This document shows positions 18,019 to 27,682 of a stretch of DNA of 64,000 nucleotides, in pieces; position 1 is the stretch's first letter, and every line of letters starts with the position of its first letter. The position numbers and the translations under genes were made by a program. This stretch comes from a virus. The notes under the pieces were generated by a model. The model saw nothing but the letters and a program-made list of their open reading frames with translations. It was not told where the DNA came from and did not search any database. Location: positions 1 to 64,000 of IMG/VR virus record IMGVR_UViG_3300034101_003860; one strand, given 5' to 3'.

Positions 18019-21000
18019 TTATTCTGGTGGCTTACCTGTGCCTATAACTATATATTTGTAATTACATTTTGGATGTCCTGCTTCAATAACAGACATATCT
18101 GAGCCCACAAAAACTCTTTGTATTGTAACAAAATCTCCAATTTCTGCTCCGTGGCCCATAGGATTAAAAACATTGCCCTGTAATATGGTACCCATTGGCT
18201 CTCTGTCTGCATCCTGACAAGATGGAAGTATATTAGCCAAAGCATTTTCAAGATTAATACCCTTAGTATCTTTTGGAGTAAATTTGCTTTTAGCTTTACA
18301 TGTCATAATAACAGGAGCTTCTTGAGCATATATAATTTTATATTCACAGTTTTCAACTGCTCCATTGTCATCTTCGTATTCGTCCCACGACGCAATTATG
18401 AAAGATGTATCATATGTCATCCACTGTTGCCCATCGAGCATGGTAATAATCGGTTTTTTATCATTGGGGATAGCATTTGGTTCAAGACCATCCCAGAAGG
18501 TGTCTGATTCGCTGCTTATCTTTCTAGCTTCTAAGTCATCAAAATCTGGACAACCAAATAATCCAGGATTACTGACATCCAAAGTTCTCTGTGCAATATT
18601 TGCTATTTCGCTTTTAGTAACTATAGTATATATTAAATTTCCACCAACAGTAATTCCTGTTAACTGACTCATACCTCTACAGCCAACAATAATTTCAGCA
18701 GTCTTGTGGTCGTTATCAACAACCCCGCCATTCTGTAATTGTGTTTTGTCATAATGATTTTTACTTCTAACAGAATCCCACATAAATCCATGTAAAAATT
18801 GTCCCTCTATGTAAAGTGGATCATTAAACTCCACATCCTCACCCTTGTTTAATTTATTACCATAGTCTTGATTTTTAATATGATAACTACAGGTTAGTGC
18901 TGAGGTTTCGCATTCAATAATGTCATATACTAGATTTGTAGTAGTTGAAAATTCATTATCTAATGAAGCGATGAATCTACATCCATCAATATCGTTTATA
19001 ACGTTACCAGCATTAGCGGGATTATCAACCTTGTCGCCGATCATAAAAGTATGTCTACCAATAAAATCTTGTAAATTTTGTCTTATAATTACATTTAAAT
19101 TATTTGGTAAATTCCCGTGACCTCTTCCAACAGGTATAACCCCTTGTCTGTGACCAGCCCTACCTCCAAGATAATATCCATTAAAACTATTAGTAACCGT
19201 ACCAACTTTACCAGTAATAATTTTAGCAAAGTGCTCTAGTGTTATAATTTCATAAATAGTGTTATTAACTTGGGCTTCTGACTGTTGGGCGTCTATCCCG
19301 GCGCTGTGTTTTAATGCATATCCAATAAAGGGTCCTATGTTTGCGTATTGATTAGAGTATCCGTCCGATAAAACTATGCCATTAATATGTTCATTTAAAT
19401 TTGCCGAACCTAATGCTGGACCAAAAGCAGTCAATTCACCCGGAATACCACCACCGGCTAAAAATGGGTCTTTTACAGAAATAATATTTTGATTAAAATC
19501 ATTTTGATCAATCACACGAGTTTTACTGTCTTTTCTTACTGGATGTCCATTTTCATCCACTAAGATAGCTTGTGCTTCTGAATTACTTACATTTTTATCT
19601 TGTACCAAAGCAAACTTTACAACTTCTGATACGGCATCTTTTAGTGAGTTATATATAATATATTTTTTTCTATTTTCATCAAAAACAGCTAAAACCCTAT
19701 CTCCATAATTTAGTCTAGCAAAAGGATTTCTCTCTTCGTCTGTGTCTTTGAACGGATCAAATACTCTAAATTCTATCTCTTGTAATCCACCATTATTATT
19801 TTTATAGAATTTTGGCTCTCTACCATTTCCTGGATCTCCATAATATTGTAATATTGTTGCCGCAGCATTGCCTTCTGGATCCATTGTTTTATATTCATCC
19901 CCAGGATAGTCTCCAACATTTGAGTAAAGTTTTTGTGTAAGTTCACACTCTACAAATCTAGAATAATGATCTAAAAAGATTATATCATAAGATTCATACT
20001 GAGGATCTACAACAGAACATTGAACTCCTTGTTCTCCTAAGGTACAGGTGTTTTCAGCTTCTGGATCACACAATAAACCAAATCCTGTTGCTGCCTTTTG
20101 CTTCCATTCGTTGAACGCATTAGCTCCACCATTAACATCAAAAGCGGCATAAGCAGCACCAAATTGGCCACAAGTATCAAAAAGATTAATAAAAATACTT
20201 TTGCGTTTTTCTGGATCATCATCTAATATGTCATTATGATTGATAGGCTCTCCTTTGTTATCAATCGTATCTCCTTCACAATTGATTCGTATTCCTAAAA
20301 TGTGATTGTTAGGAAATTTATCTCCATATCCCGCATATTGAGTCCACATATCTCCATAATCTGGCTGTACAGGAGCACTTTCGCATAAATCAATAATTCT
20401 AAATCTTACACTTTGTTTTTGTTTTGCTTCTAATATTATATACTCACAATTAAAAGTGTCATAATAACAATAAACTCTGGTACCCGTACTATATTTTTGT
20501 CCTAATCTATCTACTACTTTGATGATAGCTTCACTATCTTCTTTTTCTGTAGCGGTAACTTCTTCTCCGTCCTTATTAAAAATTTTGGGACCAAATTCCT
20601 TATTGTGTTCTGTATCTCTGTTTATTAGTTGTGCCTCTGCTGTTTCGTAGGGTTCTAATTTTTCTTTCAATTCTGCTACGACAACCTTATATCCTGGCGG
20701 ACTAACCCATACTCCTCTTTTTCTATCGAATCTAAAGTCTATAGGAGCAACAGGCCATGTCGCTGGTTTACCCAACCAATCAGTCAAAAATTTATCTTTT
20801 AACTCTTCACTCTTAAAATCACCCTTTTTAGTATCGTCCTCAATATCTGCGTCATTTGGTATAGGTTTGCCTTGAGTGTCATACCCCCAACTGTGCAACA
20901 GTATGGGGCCTCTCATTCCCAAAAATCTATAATCTTCCGAATATCTATTGGCATCGTCTGGTTTATAAAAATTTGTGATAGCTCCGTCTTCAGTAACTTC

Positions 21001-22398
21001 TGATCCTCTTCCCACCAGATCGATAACATGACCTCTTCCTGGTCCATCGTGATGATGTTCATCACTACCAAAATTATTTGTTAAAGGATCTAGGTACTGT
21101 TGTGTTATTTCGAGATTGTGTTGATCAAGACCATTTTCAAAAGTACTCGCTTCACTACTGCTAGCAATTGCAAAAGGAGGTATTGGCTCTTCTGGAGAAG
21201 CTTTATGGCAACCAGCTTCAAAACTAGCATACTGTGGTAATCCACCATCCCCATCCTTAGATATTGGTCCAAATAATCCATCCAAACTCATGTAAGCTTT
21301 TTTATCATAGTCATAAACCATTTCTCCAACACTTTTATTTAAAGTATCAATTCCTACAATTGTTCTTTGTCCATCGTTTTGCCAATTATAAATTTCAGAC
21401 GCTAATACTCTTTGTAGTGATGCTGCTCTGTTTGGTCCTTGGTTTTGCGCATCTTTTTTAGCTGGAAACTTTTGATTGAACTTTTGTATTTTTCTAGTAA
21501 TATTATTTGATGATACTTGTTGATTACGTAAAAATCTTAACTGTTCGGTTCTATTTCTAGATATATCTTTTATTCTATCAATAAGATGTCTATTTAACCC
21601 TCCAAATTTTGGAGTATATGTTCTAAACTCGTAACTTGTGCTTATGCCGCCACTACCATAACTAAAATTCATGCTAGATAGTGTGGCTCCACCAGCGCCT
21701 AATGCTGTTCCCAAAGAACTAAATTGAGATATTGGTAATCCCGGAATAGTAATAGCGCCAGTTTCTGCTTTAGTTAAACCAATAGATGTAGATTCTACTA
21801 TAGATTGTCCAGCGTTATTCATTGATTCTATTGATCCAAAAACCCAAGGAGCTAAATCTGTATTAACATCAACCTGAGTTCCTCCACAACTTGATCCAAA
21901 ATTACTAGAAGCATATGGACCGTATGTTCTAACATTGCTTCTCATAGGAACAACGGCTGCTGATGGTATAACAGCAGTTCCTTGAAATCCCATAGCGTTG
22001 ATAGATCTTATATCTAATGCTCCTCGTCCCTGTTCTAGTTTATCTTTGTTCTCGCCTGATACTACTCCGTCTCTAATGGTATTGGCTTTTCTATCTCTGC
22101 CGGTGTCTAATGATCCAGATTCGCTTTCGCTACCTTCGTCTTCTCCACCATCTTGACAATCTAATATTTGAGCATTTTCTACAGCTCCCAATAAATTTCT
22201 GGGAATAGGATCTTTATCCGTACACATTCGTGCTATACAAGCATCATTAAATTTAATAACAACACAAGGTTTATCTTGATATATCCAAATTTTTTCTTCT
22301 ACATCAGCCTTAACCCATACTTTATTTCCAATGGTAACGATATTATCGTACCCCATCTCAGATATATCTAATTTTCCACAGCCAGCTAATCCTGCCAT
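18019..22398 (-). CDS. Large tail-tip/fibre structural protein
   Basis: A 1459-residue protein in the position of central tail-tip or fibre proteins, downstream of the tape measure and hub genes. The N-terminus (LDISEMGYDNIVTIGNKVWVKADVEEKIWIYQDKPCVVIKF) is beta-rich. Residues about 150-260 are Gly/Ser/Ala-rich. A basic coiled stretch (RHLIDRIKDISRNRTEQLRFLRNQQ) follows. The remainder is made of beta modules that repeat phrases such as YxxYDIIFLDHYSRFVECE and RVIDxCE. No enzymatic motif was found. Many Cys pairs suggest extracellular stability. A structural role in host contact is inferred from position and size. Confidence 0.72.
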   Translation of the reverse strand: MAGLAGCGKLDISEMGYDNIVTIGNKVWVKADVEEKIWIYQDKPCVVIKFNDACIARMCTDKDPIPRNLLGAVENAQILDCQDGGEDEGSESESGSLDTGRDRKANTIRDGVVSGENKDKLEQGRGALDIRSINAMGFQGTAVIPSAAVVPMRSNVRTYGPYASSNFGSSCGGTQVDVNTDLAPWVFGSIESMNNAGQSIVESTSIGLTKAETGAITIPGLPISQFSSLGTALGAGGATLSSMNFSYGSGGISTSYEFRTYTPKFGGLNRHLIDRIKDISRNRTEQLRFLRNQQVSSNNITRKIQKFNQKFPAKKDAQNQGPNRAASLQRVLASEIYNWQNDGQRTIVGIDTLNKSVGEMVYDYDKKAYMSLDGLFGPISKDGDGGLPQYASFEAGCHKASPEEPIPPFAIASSSEASTFENGLDQHNLEITQQYLDPLTNNFGSDEHHHDGPGRGHVIDLVGRGSEVTEDGAITNFYKPDDANRYSEDYRFLGMRGPILLHSWGYDTQGKPIPNDADIEDDTKKGDFKSEELKDKFLTDWLGKPATWPVAPIDFRFDRKRGVWVSPPGYKVVVAELKEKLEPYETAEAQLINRDTEHNKEFGPKIFNKDGEEVTATEKEDSEAIIKVVDRLGQKYSTGTRVYCYYDTFNCEYIILEAKQKQSVRFRIIDLCESAPVQPDYGDMWTQYAGYGDKFPNNHILGIRINCEGDTIDNKGEPINHNDILDDDPEKRKSIFINLFDTCGQFGAAYAAFDVNGGANAFNEWKQKAATGFGLLCDPEAENTCTLGEQGVQCSVVDPQYESYDIIFLDHYSRFVECELTQKLYSNVGDYPGDEYKTMDPEGNAAATILQYYGDPGNGREPKFYKNNNGGLQEIEFRVFDPFKDTDEERNPFARLNYGDRVLAVFDENRKKYIIYNSLKDAVSEVVKFALVQDKNVSNSEAQAILVDENGHPVRKDSKTRVIDQNDFNQNIISVKDPFLAGGGIPGELTAFGPALGSANLNEHINGIVLSDGYSNQYANIGPFIGYALKHSAGIDAQQSEAQVNNTIYEIITLEHFAKIITGKVGTVTNSFNGYYLGGRAGHRQGVIPVGRGHGNLPNNLNVIIRQNLQDFIGRHTFMIGDKVDNPANAGNVINDIDGCRFIASLDNEFSTTTNLVYDIIECETSALTCSYHIKNQDYGNKLNKGEDVEFNDPLYIEGQFLHGFMWDSVRSKNHYDKTQLQNGGVVDNDHKTAEIIVGCRGMSQLTGITVGGNLIYTIVTKSEIANIAQRTLDVSNPGLFGCPDFDDLEARKISSESDTFWDGLEPNAIPNDKKPIITMLDGQQWMTYDTSFIIASWDEYEDDNGAVENCEYKIIYAQEAPVIMTCKAKSKFTPKDTKGINLENALANILPSCQDADREPMGTILQGNVFNPMGHGAEIGDFVTIQRVFVGSDMSVIEAGHPKCNYKYIVIGTGKPPE

Positions 22399-22404
22399 AA
22401 TATT

Positions 22405-24030
22405 TTATTCTCCTGGAGATGGACCTTCTGGACCATATTCTGATTCTTCTGGATCTTGAGAATCATCTTCGCCGCTAGTTTCTGTTTTGTCTTCTTCGCC
22501 CACATCATCATCATTTATTGCAAAAACTGCAAAACAAGATATTCTATCATCTGTTTCTCTAAAAGTTCCTAGGTCTGGGTCGCTTAAGCCTAAGACGGGA
22601 GTGCCAGTATTTACCCATCCTCCAGCATTAGTTGGATCAGAACTAAAAATCTTTTCTTGAAAATTTTCTCCTTTATAGTAACATATTTTTTCATTTAATG
22701 GAGTAAAAAACTGTTTACCATAATAAGTATTACCCAAATTCTGAACAAAACTATGTATATTTTGCAAATCCTCTTGAAATGCATCTGCTATTGTTTTAGC
22801 TTTTGTGGGACAGTTAAAGATATCCGTAAGAGCTTTGTATCGAACAGCGTCGTCTATAGATTGATCTTGTTTAACGCTCTCAAATACTTTTCTTACTCCT
22901 TCGTCATTTAAATTATAATTATTTACAACGGCTTTATTAAGTCCCCCTTTAATATTTTTATTAGTAACTCTTGTCCACCAAGCCTCATAAGAAGCCATAG
23001 CCGCTTTAATATCTTGTTCACTTATAGTATAGGGACCATTTCCTGGTATTGGTTTATTTAGTGTAATATTTAGATCCTTGATTCTTTTTCTAATCCAGAA
23101 ACCATAACATTCATCAAATTTGAATGGAATAACAGGAATAAAATCATTACCATCCCACTCTTCTCCAAAATAATAATTAAATTTATGTACAGGACTTAGA
23201 TAGTGTTGTTTTTCTCCAAATAATACTGCTTTGGTAACTTCATTTCTTAGTTCTTGTCCATACGACAAGTCTGTAGCAGTGCCATCAAATTCATCAATAA
23301 TATTTCCAAAAGATGTTGGTGGGATTTTAAGATCAATGGTTCCAATCTTAATTACAGCCCCAACATCCATATATACATAAAATTCTAATCCTAATACTCC
23401 ACAAACGTCTTGTAGTAATTGCAGTATACTAATACTAGGTCCGGGTATTCTGTAATACTCAGGAGTACCAGCCGGAAAAGAATTCCAATCAATTGTAAAA
23501 TTATATCCTGTGGGACTACACAGTGTTGGATTTAATTGTTTTAATTTATTAATAATTTTTGTATACGGAGTTCCTTTTTCAGTTGATCCAGATGATCCGA
23601 AAGTGTCGCAATTTCCTCCTAATACTCCTCCTTCATAAGAAGCATAAACATTACAATAATTAACTCCTATTGTTGGTGGACCAAGATAAGAATCAATAAT
23701 AACAACAAAGTTTTCTAATAACTGTCTAGGATCAACAACTTTAACATTAAATGTTCTACCAGAACCACCCTGGGTACCTGTCCAATTGGTCAACAATCCA
23801 TTAAAACTAAAACCTGATCCATCAAGAAGACCAGTAGAAAAATATACAGGAGCGCCAACTTGCGCGGAATTATCTCCTGTGGGTGGCAAAAATACATCTC
23901 CAACATCACAGTCTTCTACTAAATCAACATTAAGACTACTCTCTTGTGCAGATCCTAAGCCTAGGGTTGTGTTGAAAGATAGTACCGTGGCTCCTAAAAA
24001 TTTTATTGGAGATGTTATTATATCAGCCAT
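22405..24030 (-). CDS. Tail hub-like protein
   Basis: A 541-residue protein. SGRTFNVKVVDPRQLLENFVVIIDSY and, later, GPSISILQLLQDVCGVLGLEFYVYMDVGAVIKIGTIDLK match the way baseplate or tail-hub proteins (gp27/late-control type) begin their second barrel. The C-terminal 50 residues are very acidic (DDDVGEEDKTETSGEDDSQDPEESE). It lies between the paralogous tail proteins and the large tip protein, where the hub gene is expected. The homology is judged by eye from short segments only. Confidence 0.6.
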   Translation of the reverse strand: MADIITSPIKFLGATVLSFNTTLGLGSAQESSLNVDLVEDCDVGDVFLPPTGDNSAQVGAPVYFSTGLLDGSGFSFNGLLTNWTGTQGGSGRTFNVKVVDPRQLLENFVVIIDSYLGPPTIGVNYCNVYASYEGGVLGGNCDTFGSSGSTEKGTPYTKIINKLKQLNPTLCSPTGYNFTIDWNSFPAGTPEYYRIPGPSISILQLLQDVCGVLGLEFYVYMDVGAVIKIGTIDLKIPPTSFGNIIDEFDGTATDLSYGQELRNEVTKAVLFGEKQHYLSPVHKFNYYFGEEWDGNDFIPVIPFKFDECYGFWIRKRIKDLNITLNKPIPGNGPYTISEQDIKAAMASYEAWWTRVTNKNIKGGLNKAVVNNYNLNDEGVRKVFESVKQDQSIDDAVRYKALTDIFNCPTKAKTIADAFQEDLQNIHSFVQNLGNTYYGKQFFTPLNEKICYYKGENFQEKIFSSDPTNAGGWVNTGTPVLGLSDPDLGTFRETDDRISCFAVFAINDDDVGEEDKTETSGEDDSQDPEESEYGPEGPSPGE

Positions 24031-24047
24031 ATTTTTAAGCTCATTGT

Positions 24048-25907
24048 TTAATTAAGTTTAGGTAAAATACATCCGTCATCACAAATATAAGCCAAACTTA
24101 TACTAAAGGAACCATCAACTGGATTTTTAGTATATTGTTTTTGTGTTAGTATAAAATTTCCGCCCAATGGTAGTTTAATAGGAAAATCTCCATCATCCTC
24201 ACAAGCTCCACAGCTAATTAATGTATTAAAATCTATTGCTTTTGGCTTGCCTTTGCATGACGGGTCTGTTCCAGAAATATTCAAAGTCACTGTTTTAGTC
24301 GTATAAGTTCCCAATTCCTGTATAATAGGACATTTTTCACTGTTAGGCACATTAAAAGTTGCTATTACTTTATTTGGTTTACTAGTTTGTATACTAATTT
24401 GAGTAAATTTAGCATTGTTGCCACTTTGACAGCTCGCGTTGTCGCTATTATATTCTACACTATATGATATAGTACCACTATTATAGTCGTGTGTCAAGTT
24501 AAAAGATGCTGGATGGGGAGGGTCTGGTATTATACAACCATCTTCTGGAGGACAAACCGGGTCTGGTTTGACTTCATCTGATGTAGACAGGGCTTCATTA
24601 TCGATACCCAATATGCTTTTGTATTGTGATTTTAAATCTCTTTTTCCACATTCTCCCAATCCTCCATTATAATCTGAGCTACTATATATTTTATCTAATA
24701 CTATTTTAGCATTATTATATTTATCATCAGAACTACTATTAAGCAAAGTTATGGCTCCGCTATTGGGTAGTGTAATAGCCTTATTAGTTCTAATTAATCC
24801 TCCTTCTATAAAACCTTCAATATTTCCTTCTATAGAAATAGTTTTAGAAATTTTACCATTAGTATCTCTAGTGGTTTGTATAGATTTACTAACAGAGTGC
24901 TTAGCTGCTGGATCTCCCCAATTTGAATTACCTAAAGTACTTTTCACTATAGCAGAATAGCTTGCAGAAAAAGATCCTTCTGATTCAGACACATCGCATG
25001 TAATTTCTTCATTATATATTTTATATGACGAATCCCCCAAAGAAGATAAAAGACCAGTGCTTCCAGGCAAATGAATATCATTTAATCCATCGGAGCTAGT
25101 GCAAGGGGTGTATGGGTTCTTAAGAACGTTACTAATTAAGCTCATTACTTGTTCATATAGTCTATATTGTACAAAATTTTTAGCTTGTTCCCAGGCTGGT
25201 AATAATGTAGCATTATTTCCGTCGTATATGTAGTGGTGTTTGCCTGTGGCATTTATAGAATATTCAATATTAAATGTGGTGTTATTTAAATTTAAATTAC
25301 CCCCAGAATCAATTGTTTCAATTCTGTCATAAGATTCATTTTCTCCAAAAGTAAAACTCCAACTGTCGCTAAAGTTTTTGATTTTGAAACTATTAATATC
25401 TACTATGCCTGGTTGACCGTCAGGAAAAGAAGTAGGATCTAAGAATACGCTACCACACGATTCTGTAGATGACATAAAGTCTACTTCTGTAAACTCTAGA
25501 GATGCTGAATAAGTAGCAAAGTGTGTCCAGTTGTTATTAGATTCATCAAAACTAAAGGATCTTAAAATGCCCCCACGAGCTTCTAAAATAGTAGCATCTG
25601 TTTCTCCATTTACTATGCGTAAAACATTTCCATTATTGCTAAGTATCTTTCTTAATTTATTGATATGATCAACAACTGCTCCAAGATTATAGTTTGTTGG
25701 ATCTGTGTATTCATCTCCGTAATCAAGATTTCTTAAATCTAATGCTGTAGCTGATCCAGTTAAATTAAATATATAAGAATATCCTATAATAGTATCGTTA
25801 CTATAAGTATATTCTGTAGAAATGGTAATATCTGGTGCTGGAATTAGTCTGTTTTCATCAGATATCGAACCGTAATATATTTTAATATCTGGTTTATATG
25901 TGTTCAT
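24048..25907 (-). CDS. Tail protein, paralog B of a tandem pair
   Basis: A 619-residue protein related to the gene just upstream (25911-27671). Both begin with a short Tyr-rich strand, then (L/R)xPAPxITIS, YxNDxIxGYxY, and a central AWxQAKxFVQxxLYxQVxxLI helix. Both end with ...DGSxSISLxYxCxxG. Their place directly after the tape measure is typical of distal tail proteins. The duplication suggests that two rings or a hetero-ring could form at the tail tip. No catalytic motif is seen. Confidence 0.68.
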   Translation of the reverse strand: MNTYKPDIKIYYGSISDENRLIPAPDITISTEYTYSNDTIIGYSYIFNLTGSATALDLRNLDYGDEYTDPTNYNLGAVVDHINKLRKILSNNGNVLRIVNGETDATILEARGGILRSFSFDESNNNWTHFATYSASLEFTEVDFMSSTESCGSVFLDPTSFPDGQPGIVDINSFKIKNFSDSWSFTFGENESYDRIETIDSGGNLNLNNTTFNIEYSINATGKHHYIYDGNNATLLPAWEQAKNFVQYRLYEQVMSLISNVLKNPYTPCTSSDGLNDIHLPGSTGLLSSLGDSSYKIYNEEITCDVSESEGSFSASYSAIVKSTLGNSNWGDPAAKHSVSKSIQTTRDTNGKISKTISIEGNIEGFIEGGLIRTNKAITLPNSGAITLLNSSSDDKYNNAKIVLDKIYSSSDYNGGLGECGKRDLKSQYKSILGIDNEALSTSDEVKPDPVCPPEDGCIIPDPPHPASFNLTHDYNSGTISYSVEYNSDNASCQSGNNAKFTQISIQTSKPNKVIATFNVPNSEKCPIIQELGTYTTKTVTLNISGTDPSCKGKPKAIDFNTLISCGACEDDGDFPIKLPLGGNFILTQKQYTKNPVDGSFSISLAYICDDGCILPKLN

Positions 25908-25910
25908 ATT

Positions 25911-27671
25911 TTATCCTTTGCAAGTATATTCTAATGATATACTATATGATCCATCTAGCTTATTGGATGTATAGTCTTCTTTAGTTTTTACCCAACCCTC
26001 ATTTTCTTGTATTAGTTGATCAAAATCTTTTATGTAAAATTTAGGTAAATTATCGCACACATTAAAACAATCTTCACTAAATGAAGTGATACATTCTTTA
26101 TTTTCTGAAGAAGCTCCGTCTATATTTATAGAAACAGTACGAGATGTTTTCATACCTAGTTTTTGTATAATTGGACCACCAGCCCTGCCGGGAATAACGA
26201 ACTCTTGAATAATTTCTACTGGATCATTTCTTACAATTGAAATATTAGAATATCCTTTTTTATTGCCATTAGTTGATGCTGTTTGAGTATCATATGCTGC
26301 GGTATATCCAACAGTACCAGCATATCCATGATCCAGAGTAAAAGAGGATGGCTTAGGAGAACTATCATCCTCTTCTTCTCCTTGACATGCTGTATTAACT
26401 AATAGTTCTGCTTTAGTAATATTTAATTCAGACTTAAAATCTTCTAATAGATCTGTATCTTGTCCCACTTTGGCTTTATAATAGGCTAATGCGTTAGCAT
26501 ATTTAGTTTCTGCACTATCTATTGTAGAAATAAATAAACCATTTTTTGGCAAATCAAAATCGTTATTATAATATATAAAACCGCCCCTAACTAATCCTTG
26601 AATAGTGCCTTGTATATTCATAGTAACATTTTTAGATTTGTTGTCTGTAGAAATATTATGAGTATATGTGTGTAAAGCGGCATTTTCTGCTGGATTTACT
26701 TCGGGATTGTTTTTTTTAAGAGTAGCATTATATGTTATAGAAAAAGTACCGTCTGCTTCTGATGTAGAACAATTAACTGTTTCATTATATACATCATAAT
26801 TAGCGGTTCCATCTCTTAAAGTATTTCCACCAGTAAATAATCCATCTGTTCTTGGTGAAGCGGTATCAACTTGATGCAGGTCAGTGAGAGGCTCTACTGG
26901 GGAACATCCGTCTTGGTTGCTTGGTAGTATTTGTAATACTCCATTAATCAAGGCTTTAACCTGATCGTAAAGTTTATCTTGCACAAACATTTTTGCTTGT
27001 TGCCATGCTGGTACTAGATTATCATTAACATAATAATTTTTACCAGTAGCCGATAGATTATATGAGACTCTGAATATATTATTATGAGTTCCATTATAAT
27101 GCTCATATATTTGATTGTCAATAGTGAAAGACCATTTATCATTAAACGTTTTAATTTTATATTTATTGATATCTATCAGATTTGATGATAGGGCAGAAGC
27201 GTCAAAAAACGAACTATTGCAACCTATTACTGCGTTGTTAGAGCAACCAATAAAATCTATTTCATTAAATTCTAGTTCTATAGTAAATGGAGCATAATTA
27301 ACCCATCGATTTTCTGATTGATTAAAATTTATGCTTTTTATAGTACATCCTTTGGCCACTATAACATTATTTCCACTTTGTTTTATATATAAATTGCCTC
27401 CGTTAGTATTAAAAATTTCTCTTATATCACCCATATGTTGAACGGTGTGATTCAATCCATATAAGACCGATCCAGAGTCAACTTCTTTACGTAAAGCATT
27501 AGCGTAGCCATTTAATGTAACGCTGTATGTATAACCAACAATACTATCATTAGTATAATAAATTTCTGGACTAATTGTGATAGTTGGGGCGGGGGCTAAT
27601 CTGTGCGACGAGCCGGGTGTTTCACTTTGTTTGCAATAATAAACTTCTGTTGTTGCATTATATCCTGGCAT
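25911..27671 (-). CDS. Tail protein, paralog A of a tandem pair
   Basis: A 586-residue protein lying 11 nt after the tape measure gene. It shares its whole domain order with the next gene: an N-terminal RLAPAPTITISPEIYYTNDSIVGYTYSVTL block, an AWQQAKMFVQDKLYDQVKALI helix, SFTLDHGY, and LDGSYSISLEYTCKG at the C-terminus. The similarity is clear but not close, so the duplication is old. It is probably a distal-tail component. A third diverged relative among the neighbours cannot be excluded. Confidence 0.68.
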   Translation of the reverse strand: MPGYNATTEVYYCKQSETPGSSHRLAPAPTITISPEIYYTNDSIVGYTYSVTLNGYANALRKEVDSGSVLYGLNHTVQHMGDIREIFNTNGGNLYIKQSGNNVIVAKGCTIKSINFNQSENRWVNYAPFTIELEFNEIDFIGCSNNAVIGCNSSFFDASALSSNLIDINKYKIKTFNDKWSFTIDNQIYEHYNGTHNNIFRVSYNLSATGKNYYVNDNLVPAWQQAKMFVQDKLYDQVKALINGVLQILPSNQDGCSPVEPLTDLHQVDTASPRTDGLFTGGNTLRDGTANYDVYNETVNCSTSEADGTFSITYNATLKKNNPEVNPAENAALHTYTHNISTDNKSKNVTMNIQGTIQGLVRGGFIYYNNDFDLPKNGLFISTIDSAETKYANALAYYKAKVGQDTDLLEDFKSELNITKAELLVNTACQGEEEDDSSPKPSSFTLDHGYAGTVGYTAAYDTQTASTNGNKKGYSNISIVRNDPVEIIQEFVIPGRAGGPIIQKLGMKTSRTVSINIDGASSENKECITSFSEDCFNVCDNLPKFYIKDFDQLIQENEGWVKTKEDYTSNKLDGSYSISLEYTCKG

Positions 27672-27682
27672 AATTATTTATC

